Of a stretch of 64,000 bases of DNA, positions 25,712 to 35,447 are shown piece after piece. The stretch is from Hyphomicrobium sulfonivorans (GTDB taxonomy: Bacteria; Pseudomonadota; Alphaproteobacteria; Rhizobiales; Hyphomicrobiaceae). Position 1 is the stretch's first letter; each line of letters opens with the position of its first letter. Under the pieces are notes generated by a model. That model made no database searches and was not told the DNA's origin. It saw nothing but the letters and a program-made list of their open reading frames with translations. The translations under genes and the position numbers were made by a program. Location: positions 198,501 to 262,500 of the forward strand of contig NZ_PZPO01000002.1 in the NCBI RefSeq assembly GCF_013306565.1. Reading direction: 5' to 3'.

Positions 25712-27541
25712 TCAGTCCAGACGCTGCTCCAGGGCGGAAAGTTCGTCGTTGAGCTGTTGCGGCAGCTTGGATCCGAAGGTCGCGAAGTGCGCGCGGATCG
25801 AAGATAGTTCAGACTTCCAGCCGTCTCGATCGACGCTGGTCAGGGCCTTCATGTCGGCAGGATCGACGGCCAGCCCGTGCGTATCCATCGAACCTTCCGC
25901 AGGCAGTCGGCCGATAGCCGTTTCGGTGGCGGCGGCGTTGCCATCGCAGCGCTCGAAGATCCATTTGAGCACGCGGCTGTTGTCGGAATAGCCCGGCCAC
26001 ATGAATCTGCCCTTGGCGTTTTTGCGGAACCAGTTGACGTAGAAGATCTTCGGCATCTTATCGCCGCCCCTCTCGCCCATCTTCAGCCAGTGCGCGAAGT
26101 AGTCGCCCATGTGGTAGCCGCAGAACGGCAGCATCGCCATCGGGTCGCGACGCAGTTCTCCAACCTGGCCGGCTGCTGCGGCGGTTTTCTCCGAAGCCAT
26201 GATGGAGCCGAGGAACGTGCCGTGGACCCAGTTCAACGCTTCCATGACTAGCGGCACCGTGGTGGCGCGGCGACCGCCGAACAGGATTGCGTCGATCGGC
26301 ACGCCGTGCGGATTTTGCCATTCGCTGGCGATTACAGGGCATTGACTGGCGGGAGCTGTGAAGCGCGCGTTGGCGTGTGCAGCAGGGCGGCCGCTGTCGG
26401 GGCGCCACGAGCGGCGCATCCAGTCGGTGAGATGTTCAGGCTGCTTTTTGGTCATGCCCTCCCACCACACATCGCCGTCATCGGTGAGGGCGACGTTGGA
26501 GAAGATGACGTTGCTGTGCAGGGTGCACATGGCGTTGAAGTTGGAATCGTTGCCGGTGCCCGGCGCCACGCCGAAGAAGCCGGTTTCGGGGTTGATCGCG
26601 TAAAGGCGTCCGTCTGCTCCGAATTTCATCCAGCAGATGTCGTCGCCGATCGTTTCTGCTTTCCAGCCGGCGATGGTCGGCACCAGCATGGCGAGATTGG
26701 TCTTGCCGCATGCGGACGGGAATGCCGCCGCGACGTACTTCACCCTCCCCTCCGGATTGGTGAGCTTGAGGATGAGCATGTGCTCGGCCATCCAGCCCTC
26801 ATCGCGCGCCTTCACGGATGCGATGCGCAGCGCGTGGCACTTTTTGCCCAGCAGTGCATTGCCGCCGTAACCGGAGCCGTAGGACCAGATCTCGCGCGTT
26901 TCGGGGAAGTGCGAGATGTACTTGGTGGCGTTGCAGGGCCAGGGAACGTCTGCGGTCGTGCCGGAGCTGAGCGGCGCGCCAACCGTATGCATGCCACGCA
27001 CGAAATCATCCGAGTTGCCGAGTGCGTCCCACACTTTTGAGTCGACGCGCGTCATGATGTGCATGTTGGCGACTGCATAGGCGCTGTCCGTCACCATGAC
27101 GCCGATGCCAGCTATGGGCGAACCGATGGGGCCCATGGAATAGGGCACCACGTACATCGTGCGGCCTGCCATGGCGCCGTCGAACAGCTGCGAAAGCGTG
27201 GCTTTCATTTCGGCTGGATCGCGCCAGTTGTTGGTGGGGCCTGCGTCGTCCGGCAACTGCGAGCAGATGAATGTCTGATCTTCGACGCGTGCAACGTCAG
27301 CCGGGTCGGAGCGCACGAGAATGGAGTTTGGGCGCAGCTGCTCGTTGAGCCGGATTGCGGTTCCGCTGTCGACCATGGTCTTCACGAGCAGCTGATATTC
27401 CTCCGGCGACCCATCACACCAATAGACATTGTCCGGTTGGAAGCGCGCGTTGGCTTCTGCAACAAAAGCCAGAACCTTGGGGTTGGCGGTGGGCAATGCG
27501 CCGTGGGAGGCGGCGGCTCTGATCGGCGCTTGAACGTTCAT
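25712..27541 (-). CDS. pckG: phosphoenolpyruvate carboxykinase (GTP)
   Basis: The 609-residue enzyme makes phosphoenolpyruvate from oxaloacetate using GTP, the entry step of gluconeogenesis. GTP-type signatures are clear: [15 protein letters not shown] (kinase-1 P-loop with the reactive Cys), [42 protein letters not shown] and [12 protein letters not shown]. Length matches the GTP family (about 600) and not the ATP form (about 535). AGGAAA precedes the ATG. Many alphaproteobacteria carry the ATP enzyme instead. Single gene with a long, structured upstream region. Confidence 0.96.
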   Translation of the reverse strand: MNVQAPIRAAASHGALPTANPKVLAFVAEANARFQPDNVYWCDGSPEEYQLLVKTMVDSGTAIRLNEQLRPNSILVRSDPADVARVEDQTFICSQLPDDAGPTNNWRDPAEMKATLSQLFDGAMAGRTMYVVPYSMGPIGSPIAGIGVMVTDSAYAVANMHIMTRVDSKVWDALGNSDDFVRGMHTVGAPLSSGTTADVPWPCNATKYISHFPETREIWSYGSGYGGNALLGKKCHALRIASVKARDEGWMAEHMLILKLTNPEGRVKYVAAAFPSACGKTNLAMLVPTIAGWKAETIGDDICWMKFGADGRLYAINPETGFFGVAPGTGNDSNFNAMCTLHSNVIFSNVALTDDGDVWWEGMTKKQPEHLTDWMRRSWRPDSGRPAAHANARFTAPASQCPVIASEWQNPHGVPIDAILFGGRRATTVPLVMEALNWVHGTFLGSIMASEKTAAAAGQVGELRRDPMAMLPFCGYHMGDYFAHWLKMGERGGDKMPKIFYVNWFRKNAKGRFMWPGYSDNSRVLKWIFERCDGNAAATETAIGRLPAEGSMDTHGLAVDPADMKALTSVDRDGWKSELSSIRAHFATFGSKLPQQLNDELSALEQRLD

Positions 27542-27623
27542 GTGTGACGTTTCCTCGGATGGTCGTGTCAGCGCTTGGAATTTTCCGAACCTTCAGAGCG
27601 GGCCCGTTTGAACGCGCCTCAGG

Positions 27624-27667
27624 CAACGGGCGTCGCAGGGAAGTGCATGGCTTGCGACGCCCGGGTT
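27624..27667. promoter_or_regulatory. inverted repeat in the pckG upstream region
   Basis: GCAAC-GGGCGTCGCA and TGCGACGCC-CGGGTTGC flank a 15-base loop about 85-125 bases before the pckG start. It may be an mRNA leader hairpin or an operator. Confidence 0.45.
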
Positions 27668-27795
27668 GCTTTTAGCGGTCTTGCGGCGCATTTCGATTAT
27701 ACCATTGGGTAGGTTGAAGACTAATGCGTACCTGTTAGATGGTTGGTCAATCGCCTTGTATATTGGCCGATATTTTCAGGTGATTCCAGTCTGAT

Positions 27796-27815
27796 TACTA
27801 CCCAGAAGGGTAGTA
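27796..27815. promoter_or_regulatory. perfect 8-bp-arm palindrome between pckG and rnpB
   Basis: TACTACCC and GGGTAGTA flank AGAA in an AT-rich patch (27700-27840) between the divergent pckG and rnpB. The site has the look of an operator for either gene. Confidence 0.4.
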
Positions 27816-27998
27816 GCATAAGTTTGTTTTTCACCCAAAGGGGTTGGCTTGTTCGCTTGGTGGCGTTCTGGCTCGCCAAGTCAGTGCGCGCGCCGGCTGG
27901 GTTGCTGGCTCTCGGCCTCTGACTGGAGGTGGGCGCGATGCTGGGGAGCGCGGGCGAGAGGCCTTGACGTCGGGGGTGTCTGGCCCCTTATTCGCCGG

Positions 27999-28443
<445 letters not shown>

Positions 28444-28845
28444 AAAATTTCTCGTTCGCGGCTTCCTGCTTTCGCGCGCTTGTCCGTCTCGTGGTGGTTG
28501 GCTGTCTGCGTGTCGGTCGCCGGCTTGGGTGCGTGCCGTCGCTGTGCAGGTGTCACGGATGTCGGGCGCGGGGCTATCTGCTGCCGTTTGTGCGTCGACG
28601 ATTATCGCGTTTGTCTGCGCGCAAGACGCTGCGCTGAAAATTAGCGCTTCGGTAGTCATTCCTGCCGGCCGTTAGCGAATGCGATTGTCGGATTGTGCGT
28701 GTGGGCTTGTTGCTGTCGCGCTTTGGCACAGGCGCGCAAAACGCATTAATTCGCGCCCGATTTAATGCCTGATTTTGCTTTGAAATTTCAATTCAGCAGT
28801 AAGCAATCGGGCTTAGCTTCCATGTACGGGTTCATGGAGGTCCAC
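28444..28845. other. gene-free spacer after rnpB
   Basis: No ORF here looks like a protein and no clear terminator follows rnpB. The last 60 bases hold the leader and GGAGG site of the next gene. Confidence 0.4.
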
Positions 28846-29196
28846 ATGCGTAAAGTTCTCTTGTCACTGCTCTGCGGAGCGGCTGCTGTCGCCACTTTCG
28901 GTGCCACCGCTGACGACGCTTCCGCGCGTTCCTATCGCTGGTATCGCGATTATGCGCCGATGTATCCGCAGGTCTATTACGGACCGCCGGCCATGTATGT
29001 CGTGCCGCCTGCTTATCCGTACTATCCGCGCAAGGTCTACTCGGCTTGCTGTGGTGGCTACGTTGTTGGTCCGGCCTACACGTATTATCCCGCGCCGGTT
29101 GTTGTTCCGGTGCAGCGCTATGTGCAGCCCTATTACGTAGCGCCGGCACGCGGTGCCTACTACGGCGGCCGTCGCGCGGCGCGTTGCTGCCGCTAA
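28846..29196 (+). CDS. small exported Tyr/Pro-rich protein
   Basis: The 116-residue product has a signal peptide (MRKVLLSLLCGAAAVATFGAT) and a mature part dominated by Tyr, Pro, Val and Ala (YYGPPAMYVVPPAYPYYPRKVY), with two Cys pairs, ACCG and the C-terminal RCCR. GGAGG six bases before the ATG at 28846 fixes the start. Similar Tyr/Pro-rich secreted proteins are frequent in Rhizobiales and have no known role. Confidence 0.72.
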   Translation: MRKVLLSLLCGAAAVATFGATADDASARSYRWYRDYAPMYPQVYYGPPAMYVVPPAYPYYPRKVYSACCGGYVVGPAYTYYPAPVVVPVQRYVQPYYVAPARGAYYGGRRAARCCR

Positions 29197-29253
29197 CGGG
29201 TGTTGAGCTGCGCGGCGCATTTGCAGCATGCGCCGCGGCTCTGTTCCCGTTGC

Positions 29254-29673
29254 TTACTTCTGCCCGTTATCGACGAGCCAGGCCGGGTTGAACCATCGAT
29301 CCGCTGGCCCGTCGTACGGCAGGCGGGTGATGTCCCAGTGGCGAATGTATTTCGCGTAGACATCCCATACCGGCGGGCCGCCGCCGATGTACACGACGCG
29401 ACCGGCGAACTGCGCCAGCGTCTCCAGCGGATCCATGTGTGAGCGCAGCTCGAAGATCGTCATGAACTGACGTTCGTATGCTGGGACTGCGCGGCATGTC
29501 GTTGGCCCCGCCATCAGCACGTGCCCGCGCGTGTTGCGGAAGAAGTTGGCGACGTCTTCGCGGAACTCGGGATCTGGATTGCCTTCCCACGGCAAATGTC
29601 CGTTGAGGCCGATCTGTCCGGAAAGGCCGATGGCGCACATCGATCGCACGTCAGGCATCTGCATTGTCTTCAC
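29254..29673 (-). CDS. short dihydrofolate reductase-like protein
   Basis: The 139-residue protein resembles DHFR, which reduces dihydrofolate with NADPH. It keeps the N-terminal strand and Met20-loop region (AIGLSGQIGLNGHLPWEG), an acidic residue in FREDVANFFRNTRG where the catalytic Asp/Glu belongs, HVLMAGPTT for the cofactor site, and RVVYIGGGPPVWDVY for the pyrophosphate-binding strand. It stops at DRWFNPAWLVDNGQK, before the final two strands that complete typical DHFRs of about 160 residues. It may be a divergent enzyme or a binding protein. Single gene on the minus strand. Confidence 0.7.
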   Translation of the reverse strand: MKTMQMPDVRSMCAIGLSGQIGLNGHLPWEGNPDPEFREDVANFFRNTRGHVLMAGPTTCRAVPAYERQFMTIFELRSHMDPLETLAQFAGRVVYIGGGPPVWDVYAKYIRHWDITRLPYDGPADRWFNPAWLVDNGQK

Positions 29674-29908
29674 TCGCTCGCTTTCGCTTCTTCGCCGTTT
29701 TCACAACAGCATCGGCCATAGAGCGGTTTGACCGAAGTTGAAACCCGCATTCGTGGCGCGATGGCGCGCATGAGCGTCGCAACGGGCATGCGCATTGGTG
29801 TGCGCAGGATGGATGTGTGGCGCCAACGTAACAATTGCGCCCGAGTTGAGGCGCTGCCTCCACACTTGCTGTGGATACCCGCTTGTGACGGAGCAAATTC
29901 CCCGTCGA

Positions 29909-29952
29909 TCCATTGACGCCCATAAGATCCCATGCGATCCCATTGATGCCCG
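29909..29952 (-). promoter_or_regulatory. MraZ-box array upstream of mraZ
   Basis: On the plus strand TCCA, CCCA, CCCA, CCCA and CCCG begin at 29909, 29919, 29929, 29939 and 29949, an exact 10-bp period. On the minus strand these read as TGGG boxes with 6-base spacers. MraZ of E. coli binds TGGGN repeats separated by 5 bases, the same period, in front of the dcw cluster. Position (about 200 bases before mraZ) and spacing fit autoregulation. The assignment is inferred from motif and place. Confidence 0.7.
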
Positions 29953-30001
29953 AACCGCACCGGGCAGGGTTTCGTGGCAGGGCGCCGGTCTTCGAATGAG
30001 G

Positions 30002-30018
30002 GCTCGCAGACAGCGAGC
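30002..30018 (+). promoter_or_regulatory. small hairpin in the mraZ leader
   Basis: GCTCGC and GCGAGC flank AGACA between the MraZ boxes and mraZ. It may be part of the transcript leader; function unknown. Confidence 0.3.
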
Positions 30019-30155
30019 GACCGCCACGGCCCTCCGGTTCGCGCAGGCGAGCGGAAGGCAACGGTGCGCCAGGCGGGTTGAGCAAGGCGAAGAGGAAGTC
30101 CGTCCTTCGGCGTTGAGTTTTGTGTTCGAGAGTTATGCGAGGCCGAAAACAGGGG

Positions 30156-30665
30156 ATGGACCGCTTTGTCTCGACGTTCACCAACAAGATTGACGCCAAA
30201 GGCAGGGTTTCCGTGCCAGCCTCATTCCGCGCTGTGCTTGAGCGCGACGCCTATGCTTCCGGAGGCGCAGCCGGCATCTATTGCTACCCCGCGCTCGAAG
30301 CTCCTGCCCTTGATGCAGGCGGCGAGAGACTTGCGCAAAAAATCGACGGGCTTCTCGCAGGCCTGCCGGACTATTCGGATGAGCGGGACGAGCTCTCTGT
30401 CGCGCTCTACGGCGACGTCCAGATTCTCTCGATCGATGGCGATGGCCGCATCAACCTTCCTGAAGCGTTGCGCGCTCACGCCGGTCTCACTTCCCAGGTC
30501 ACTTTTGTCGGGCTGGGCGACAAGTTTCAAATGTGGAACCCGGAGCAGTTCGCAGAGCGCCGCGAACGTGCCCGCCAGAAGGTTCATCAGACACGCAAGC
30601 TCTTTGGCGCGGGGAGCCGCTCATCCTCAGGCGAGGATGACGGTAGCGAAGGAGCACGGGGATGA
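30156..30665 (+). CDS. mraZ: transcriptional regulator MraZ
   Basis: MraZ (169 residues) is a ring-forming DNA-binding protein with two AbrB-like half-domains and represses the dcw cluster in other bacteria. The first half begins [28 protein letters not shown], the second has [33 protein letters not shown], both given here in parts of the family consensus. The C-terminal 30 residues are Arg/Ser/Gly-rich. The ATG at 30156 matches the family start, though an AGGGG touches it and in-frame ATG 30135 is an alternative. Its stop overlaps the rsmH start (ATGA). Confidence 0.95.
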   Translation: MDRFVSTFTNKIDAKGRVSVPASFRAVLERDAYASGGAAGIYCYPALEAPALDAGGERLAQKIDGLLAGLPDYSDERDELSVALYGDVQILSIDGDGRINLPEALRAHAGLTSQVTFVGLGDKFQMWNPEQFAERRERARQKVHQTRKLFGAGSRSSSGEDDGSEGARG

Positions 30666-31690
30666 CGGCAGGACGCGGACCGGGAGACCGATCAACTAAT
30701 CCCGATCGCGCGCGCCACATCCCCGTGCTGCTCGCTGAAGTGCTTGAGGGCCTTCAGCCGCAGGATGGGGGTGTTTATGTCGACGGCACGTTTGGCGCCG
30801 GCGGTTACACGCGCGCCATTCTGGAGGCGGCCAATTGCAACGTGCTGGCGCTGGATCGAGATCCGTCTGCCATTCTCGGTGGGCAGCCGCTGGTGCGCGA
30901 GTTCGGCGATCGACTGACGCTGGTTGAATCGCGCTTTTCAGAGCTTGAAGATGTTGCGCGCGAGCAGGGCATGGCGCCGGTGGATGGCGTCGTGCTCGAT
31001 ATCGGCGTTTCGTCGATGCAACTCGATCAGGCGGAGCGTGGGTTCTCGTTCCAGTCCGACGGTCCGCTCGATATGCGCATGGCGTCATCGGGGTTGTCGG
31101 CAGCGGATGTCGTCAATGACGCCGAGGAAGAAGATCTTGCGAACATCATTTTCCGTTTGGGCGAGGAGCGCCGTTCGCGCGCGATAGCCCGGGCGATTGT
31201 TCGTGTGCGGGCGGAGGCGCCGATTGAGACCACCCGTGTGCTGGCGGAGACGGTTTCCAAAGCGGTGGGCGGTCGTCGCGGTGATGATCAGCACCCGGCC
31301 ACCAAAACCTTTCAGGCGCTGCGGATTTATGTGAACGACGAACTGGGCGAGCTGGCGCGTGCGATGGCCGCAGCCGAGCGCTGCCTGAAGCCCGGCGGCA
31401 GGCTGGTGGTGGTTACGTTCCACTCGCTGGAAGACCGCATCGTGAAGCGCTTCATGCAGGAGCGCGCCGGCAAGGAAGAAGGGGTTTCGCGCCACCTGCC
31501 GGAGAGAAAGATAAAATTGCAGCTACCCAGTTTTGAGATTGTTAACCGGCGTCCATTAACTGCTTCGAAAGCAGAACTTGAGGTAAACCCGCGCGCCAGA
31601 TCGGCACGCCTGAGGGCAGCAACCCGGACCGATCAGCCGGCCTGGCCTTTGGATGAGAAACGGCTCGCGGTGCCTTCAACGGATGACTAG
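30662..31690 (+). CDS. rsmH: 16S rRNA (cytosine-1402-N4) methyltransferase
   Basis: RsmH/MraW (342 residues) methylates C1402 in the decoding centre of 16S rRNA with S-adenosylmethionine. The start [19 protein letters not shown] and the SAM motif [16 protein letters not shown] are diagnostic. [28 protein letters not shown] and [21 protein letters not shown] continue the family pattern in order. It is translationally coupled to mraZ by ATGA. A 130-base gap with a palindromic repeat separates it from ftsL. Confidence 0.97.
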   Translation: MTAGRGPGDRSTNPDRARHIPVLLAEVLEGLQPQDGGVYVDGTFGAGGYTRAILEAANCNVLALDRDPSAILGGQPLVREFGDRLTLVESRFSELEDVAREQGMAPVDGVVLDIGVSSMQLDQAERGFSFQSDGPLDMRMASSGLSAADVVNDAEEEDLANIIFRLGEERRSRAIARAIVRVRAEAPIETTRVLAETVSKAVGGRRGDDQHPATKTFQALRIYVNDELGELARAMAAAERCLKPGGRLVVVTFHSLEDRIVKRFMQERAGKEEGVSRHLPERKIKLQLPSFEIVNRRPLTASKAELEVNPRARSARLRAATRTDQPAWPLDEKRLAVPSTDD

Positions 31691-31762
31691 CTGGACTGCG
31701 AAGGCCTGGAGCGTGATCGCTTCTCTTCAGAATTGCGATGCGCTCTAGCCATTTGCTGAGGC

Positions 31763-31806
31763 CGATGATCCACGCTCCGGACTGATGGTCTGCAGCGATC
31801 ATGGTC
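31763..31806. repeat. palindromic repeat R2, copy C
   Basis: GATGATCCACGCTCCGGAC and GTCTGCAGCGATCATGG match the R2 units at 8211-8323, with a more degraded stem. It lies in the rsmH-ftsL gap of the dcw cluster. Confidence 0.65.
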
Positions 31807-31819
31807 TTAAGGGGGTGCG

Positions 31820-32137
31820 ATGCGGATCATCATCCTGGGTGCATTATTGGCAACCATTGCCAGCGCTTTCGTCCTCTATTCAAGCAACTACGACACCCGG
31901 CTTCTGGAAGAGCAGGTGGCGAAGCAGGAGCGCGCAATTGAGCGCGCACGCAGTGATATCGCCGTGCTGAAGGCGGAGCGCGCGCACCTTGGCCGCCCGG
32001 CGCGCATTGAGCCGCTGGCACGCGCGCTTGGGCTGGGGCCGGCTTCGGAGCGACAGCTCGCGCCATCGGTGGCGGCAGCGCTCGACCGTGCATCCGGTTC
32101 CGACACCGGCTCTGTTCCGCAGAATCGGGGGCGCTGA
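31820..32137 (+). CDS. ftsL: cell division protein FtsL
   Basis: The 105-residue protein has one N-terminal transmembrane helix (IIILGALLATIASAFVLYSSN) followed by a periplasmic coiled coil (RLLEEQVAKQERAIERARSDIAVLKAERAHL) and the segment RPARIEPLARALGL that is typical of alphaproteobacterial FtsL. With FtsQ and FtsB it activates FtsWI septal wall synthesis. Identification rests on topology, size and place between rsmH and ftsI, since sequence conservation is low. The tail is polar. Confidence 0.88.
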   Translation: MRIIILGALLATIASAFVLYSSNYDTRLLEEQVAKQERAIERARSDIAVLKAERAHLGRPARIEPLARALGLGPASERQLAPSVAAALDRASGSDTGSVPQNRGR

Positions 32138-32139
32138 AT

Positions 32140-33936
32140 TTGCAAACGCCGAATGCCAACGATGAAGCCGCTGCTGCAATTGCTTTCGACACGGCAATGA
32201 CGGGAAGGCGCGCGAGCGGTCCGTTGCGGACGCTGATTGCTACCCTTGCGATGGGGCTGGCCTTCGTTGCGGTCGGCGCGCAACTCGTGCGGCTGGCCAT
32301 TCGCGGCCAGGGCGGCATGTCAGTGTCGATCAACGAGACTGTGGCGCAGAGTTTCGCGCGCCCTGACATTGTGGATCGCAACGGGCGGCTGCTCGCCACC
32401 GACGTTGAGGCCTATTCGCTGTTTGCCGATCCGCAGCGCGTCATCGATCGCGATGAGGTGATCGAGAAGCTGGGCGCGGTGTTCACCGACATCGATCGCA
32501 CGGCGCTGCGCCGGGATCTCTCCGACCGCAATCGCCGCTTTGTGTGGCTGCGGCGCGGACTGTCGCCGCGCGTTGCCCAGCAGGTGCATAACCTCGGGCT
32601 GCCTGGGCTGGATTTCCGCCGTGAGCTGCGCCGCGCCTATCCTGCCGGCAACATCGCGGGGCATACGATTGGCTATGTAAACATTGACAACAAGGGCGTT
32701 GCCGGGATCGAGCGCTACGTCGATGAAGTTGTTGGCGTCGATGCTGTGCATACGGCAACGATTGCCGATCGTCCGCCCGTGCGGCTCTCAATCGATGTCG
32801 GTGTGCAGCACGCGGTCGAGGCGGAGCTTGCCGACGCGATAGAGCGCTACAAGGCCAAGGGTGCGGCCGCGCTGGTGATGGATGTCAACACCGGTGAACT
32901 GCTCGCTTCGGCATCGCTGCCGACGGTTGATCCGGCGCGACCGGGCACGAGCCTCGACACCGCCTTCGCCGACAAGATTTCCTCCGGCACCTTCGAGCTT
33001 GGATCGGTCTTCAAGACTCTGACGGTGGCGATGGCGCTCGACCAGCAACTGGTGACGCCGGATACCGTGATCGATGTCGGGCGCGAAATGAAGACCGGGC
33101 GCTTCACGATCAAGGACGTGCACTCGACCGGCCGACCGCTGAGCGTTGCGGAAATTTTCCTGCGCTCCTCCAACGTCGGTTCGGCAAAACTGGCGTTGCA
33201 GGCCGGGCCGAAGCGGCAGCAGGAATTTCTGCAGCATATGTCGCTGCTGGAAGGAATGAAGACGGAGGCGGGGCCGGTGCCACCGCCGCAGGTGCCCAAG
33301 CGCTGGGGCGAAGTTGAAACCGTAACGGTTTCCTATGGCCACGGCATTGCGATGGCGCCGTTGCAGTTTGCAGGCGCGGTGGCCACGCTCATCAATGGCG
33401 GCCGCAAGGTGGTGCCGACGCTGGTGAAGCGGAACCCCGGCGCCGATGATGCGCAGGCGGCCCCGCAGCAGCAGTTGATCTCGCCCGCCACCAGCGCCGC
33501 GATGCGCATCCTGATGCGCGGCAACGTCAGCGGCCCAGTGGGCACCGGAAAACGCGCCAACGTGCCCGGCTATGATGTCGGCGGCAAAACCGGAACGGCT
33601 GAATTGCCGGGGCCGGGCGGCTATCGCGAAAAGGCCGTGATTTCCTCGTTCATCGGTGCATTCCCGATGGAAGCGCCGCAGTATGTGGTTTTCGTGCTGC
33701 TGTTTGAGCCCAAGGGAACGGCGGAGACGGGGGGTGAAATTCTTGCCTCGCGCAATGCCGCGCCCACCATGGCTCGGGTTGTGTCGCGTATCGGGCCGCT
33801 GCTGGGGATACTGCCCAAGCAGTCGGCCTCGGCGGACCGTGTTCCGGGCCCATCTGGCCAAGGCAACGGGTCTCTGGCGCTACGGTCGCGGCTGGCGTTT
33901 GACGCTGCTACGGTGGCAAAATATGAAACTCGGTGA
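32140..33936 (+). CDS. ftsI: septal peptidoglycan transpeptidase FtsI (PBP3)
   Basis: FtsI (598 residues) crosslinks septal peptidoglycan. One membrane helix at about residues 30-50 is followed by the pedestal domain (RPDIVDRNGRLLATDVEAYSLFADP) and the transpeptidase domain with all three active-site motifs: SVFK in GTFELGSVFKTLTVA, SSN in LRSSNVGSAK, and KTG in VGGKTGTAEL. The start is a TTG at 32140, three bases after the ftsL stop, with GGGGG upstream; no ATG lies nearby in frame. The C-terminal 45 residues are disordered. Confidence 0.95.
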   Translation: MQTPNANDEAAAAIAFDTAMTGRRASGPLRTLIATLAMGLAFVAVGAQLVRLAIRGQGGMSVSINETVAQSFARPDIVDRNGRLLATDVEAYSLFADPQRVIDRDEVIEKLGAVFTDIDRTALRRDLSDRNRRFVWLRRGLSPRVAQQVHNLGLPGLDFRRELRRAYPAGNIAGHTIGYVNIDNKGVAGIERYVDEVVGVDAVHTATIADRPPVRLSIDVGVQHAVEAELADAIERYKAKGAAALVMDVNTGELLASASLPTVDPARPGTSLDTAFADKISSGTFELGSVFKTLTVAMALDQQLVTPDTVIDVGREMKTGRFTIKDVHSTGRPLSVAEIFLRSSNVGSAKLALQAGPKRQQEFLQHMSLLEGMKTEAGPVPPPQVPKRWGEVETVTVSYGHGIAMAPLQFAGAVATLINGGRKVVPTLVKRNPGADDAQAAPQQQLISPATSAAMRILMRGNVSGPVGTGKRANVPGYDVGGKTGTAELPGPGGYREKAVISSFIGAFPMEAPQYVVFVLLFEPKGTAETGGEILASRNAAPTMARVVSRIGPLLGILPKQSASADRVPGPSGQGNGSLALRSRLAFDAATVAKYETR

Positions 33937-33992
33937 CGTCCTGGTGCGGGGCGTTTATTCGAGGCGTTGCGTTCCACAGCACCTGGAGAACC

Positions 33993-35444
33993 ATGCTTCT
34001 CTCCTCTCTCATAGGGGCTGACGCCAGCGCTCCGGCAGGCTCCGGAAACGTGCAAGTCAGCGGCATCACATCCGACAGCCGTCAGGTGCAGCCGGGCTTC
34101 GTGTTCGTAGCCGTGCCCGGTGCCAAGGCCGATGGTGCGCGCTTCATCGCCAACGCGGTTGCGAGCGGCGCGGCGGCCGTTGTTGTGTCACCCGACACTG
34201 AGGTGTCAGGTGCGGGCGAGGTGCCAGTGGTGCGGGCAATAGAACCGCGTCGATTGCTGGCGCTGATGGCGGCGCGGCTTTACGGATTGCAGCAACCGGC
34301 CACAACGGTTGCGGTGACGGGCACCAGCGGCAAGACATCGGTCGCCGATTTCACCCGCCAGATTTATGCCGCGCTCGGCCATTCCAGTGCATCGCTCGGC
34401 ACTATCGGTGTCATCAAGGGCGATGAGGCGGTTTATGGATCGCTGACGACGCCCGATCCGGTCTCGCTACATCGAACGCTGGCGCAACTGGCGGCCGACG
34501 GCGTTACGCATCTGGCGTTCGAGGCCTCGTCGCATGGGCTCGATCAGCATCGGCTTGATGGCGCGATTTTGAAGGCGGCGGGGTTCACGAACCTTGGCCG
34601 CGACCATCTGGATTATCATCCGACCGTTGAGGAATATCTGGCGGCCAAGCTGCGCCTGTTCAGCGATCTGCTGCCCGATGATGGCGTCGCGGTTATCAAT
34701 GTCGATGCTGAGGGCGGCGCGCGCGCGGTCGAGGTGGCCGAGGCGGCGGGGCGGCGCGTGTTCACGGTCGGTCGTGCGGGCACCGGTTTGAAGCTGGAAC
34801 GTCTGGTGCGTGAAGGTTTTGCGCAACGCATGTCGGTGGCGCATGAGGGCCGCGTGTTCGACGTTCGTCTGCCGCTGCTGGGCGAATATCAGGCGGCGAA
34901 TGCGCTGGTCGCAGCGGGGTTGGCGATTGCTACCGGTGAGGTTGCCGGCCGCGTGCTGCCCGCGCTGCAAAGTCTGAAGGGCGTCAAAGGGCGGCTGGAG
35001 ATTATCGGCGAAAAGAACGGCGGTTTGGCTGCCGTCGACTATGCACACAAGCCTGAAGCGCTGGCGGCGGTGCTGGATGCGCTGCGTCCGTTCGCGACCG
35101 GCCGGCTCATCTGCGTCATGGGCTGCGGCGGCGATCGTGATCGCGGCAAGCGGCCGATCATGGGCGCCATCGCGGTGGAAAAGTCCGACGTGGTCATCGT
35201 GACCGACGATAACCCTCGCACGGAAGATCCGCAGGCGATCCGGGCTGAAATTCTGGCTGCGGCACCGGGCGCACAGGAGATCGGTGACCGCGCGGCGGCC
35301 ATCGCGGCCGCCGTTGCCATGCTTGGCGCTGGGGATGTTGTGGTCGTTGCTGGCAAAGGCCACGAGACAGGCCAGATTGTTGGCGATACGGTGCTGCCGT
35401 TTTCCGACCACGACGAAATCCGCAAAGCGCTGGAGCGCGACTAG
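33993..35444 (+). CDS. murE: UDP-MurNAc-tripeptide ligase (meso-DAP adding)
   Basis: MurE (483 residues) adds the third amino acid to UDP-MurNAc-Ala-Glu. The ATP loop GTSGKTSVADF and the DNPR motif (VTDDNPRTEDP), which recognises meso-diaminopimelate, are both present, so the cell wall is of the DAP type. The N-terminal substrate domain reads SGITSDSRQVQPGFVFVAVPG. GGAG before the ATG at 33993 gives the family-typical start; an in-frame GTG at 33933 overlapping the ftsI stop is possible but adds an unusual Cys/Trp-containing extension. Confidence 0.95.
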   Translation: MLLSSLIGADASAPAGSGNVQVSGITSDSRQVQPGFVFVAVPGAKADGARFIANAVASGAAAVVVSPDTEVSGAGEVPVVRAIEPRRLLALMAARLYGLQQPATTVAVTGTSGKTSVADFTRQIYAALGHSSASLGTIGVIKGDEAVYGSLTTPDPVSLHRTLAQLAADGVTHLAFEASSHGLDQHRLDGAILKAAGFTNLGRDHLDYHPTVEEYLAAKLRLFSDLLPDDGVAVINVDAEGGARAVEVAEAAGRRVFTVGRAGTGLKLERLVREGFAQRMSVAHEGRVFDVRLPLLGEYQAANALVAAGLAIATGEVAGRVLPALQSLKGVKGRLEIIGEKNGGLAAVDYAHKPEALAAVLDALRPFATGRLICVMGCGGDRDRGKRPIMGAIAVEKSDVVIVTDDNPRTEDPQAIRAEILAAAPGAQEIGDRAAAIAAAVAMLGAGDVVVVAGKGHETGQIVGDTVLPFSDHDEIRKALERD

Positions 35445-35447
35445 ACG

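Noticed and set aside
33923-34021. Frame starting MKLGDVL, like a MurE N-terminus
   Set aside because: It is in a different frame and stops after about 32 codons; the true murE frame has its own matching N-terminus at 33993.
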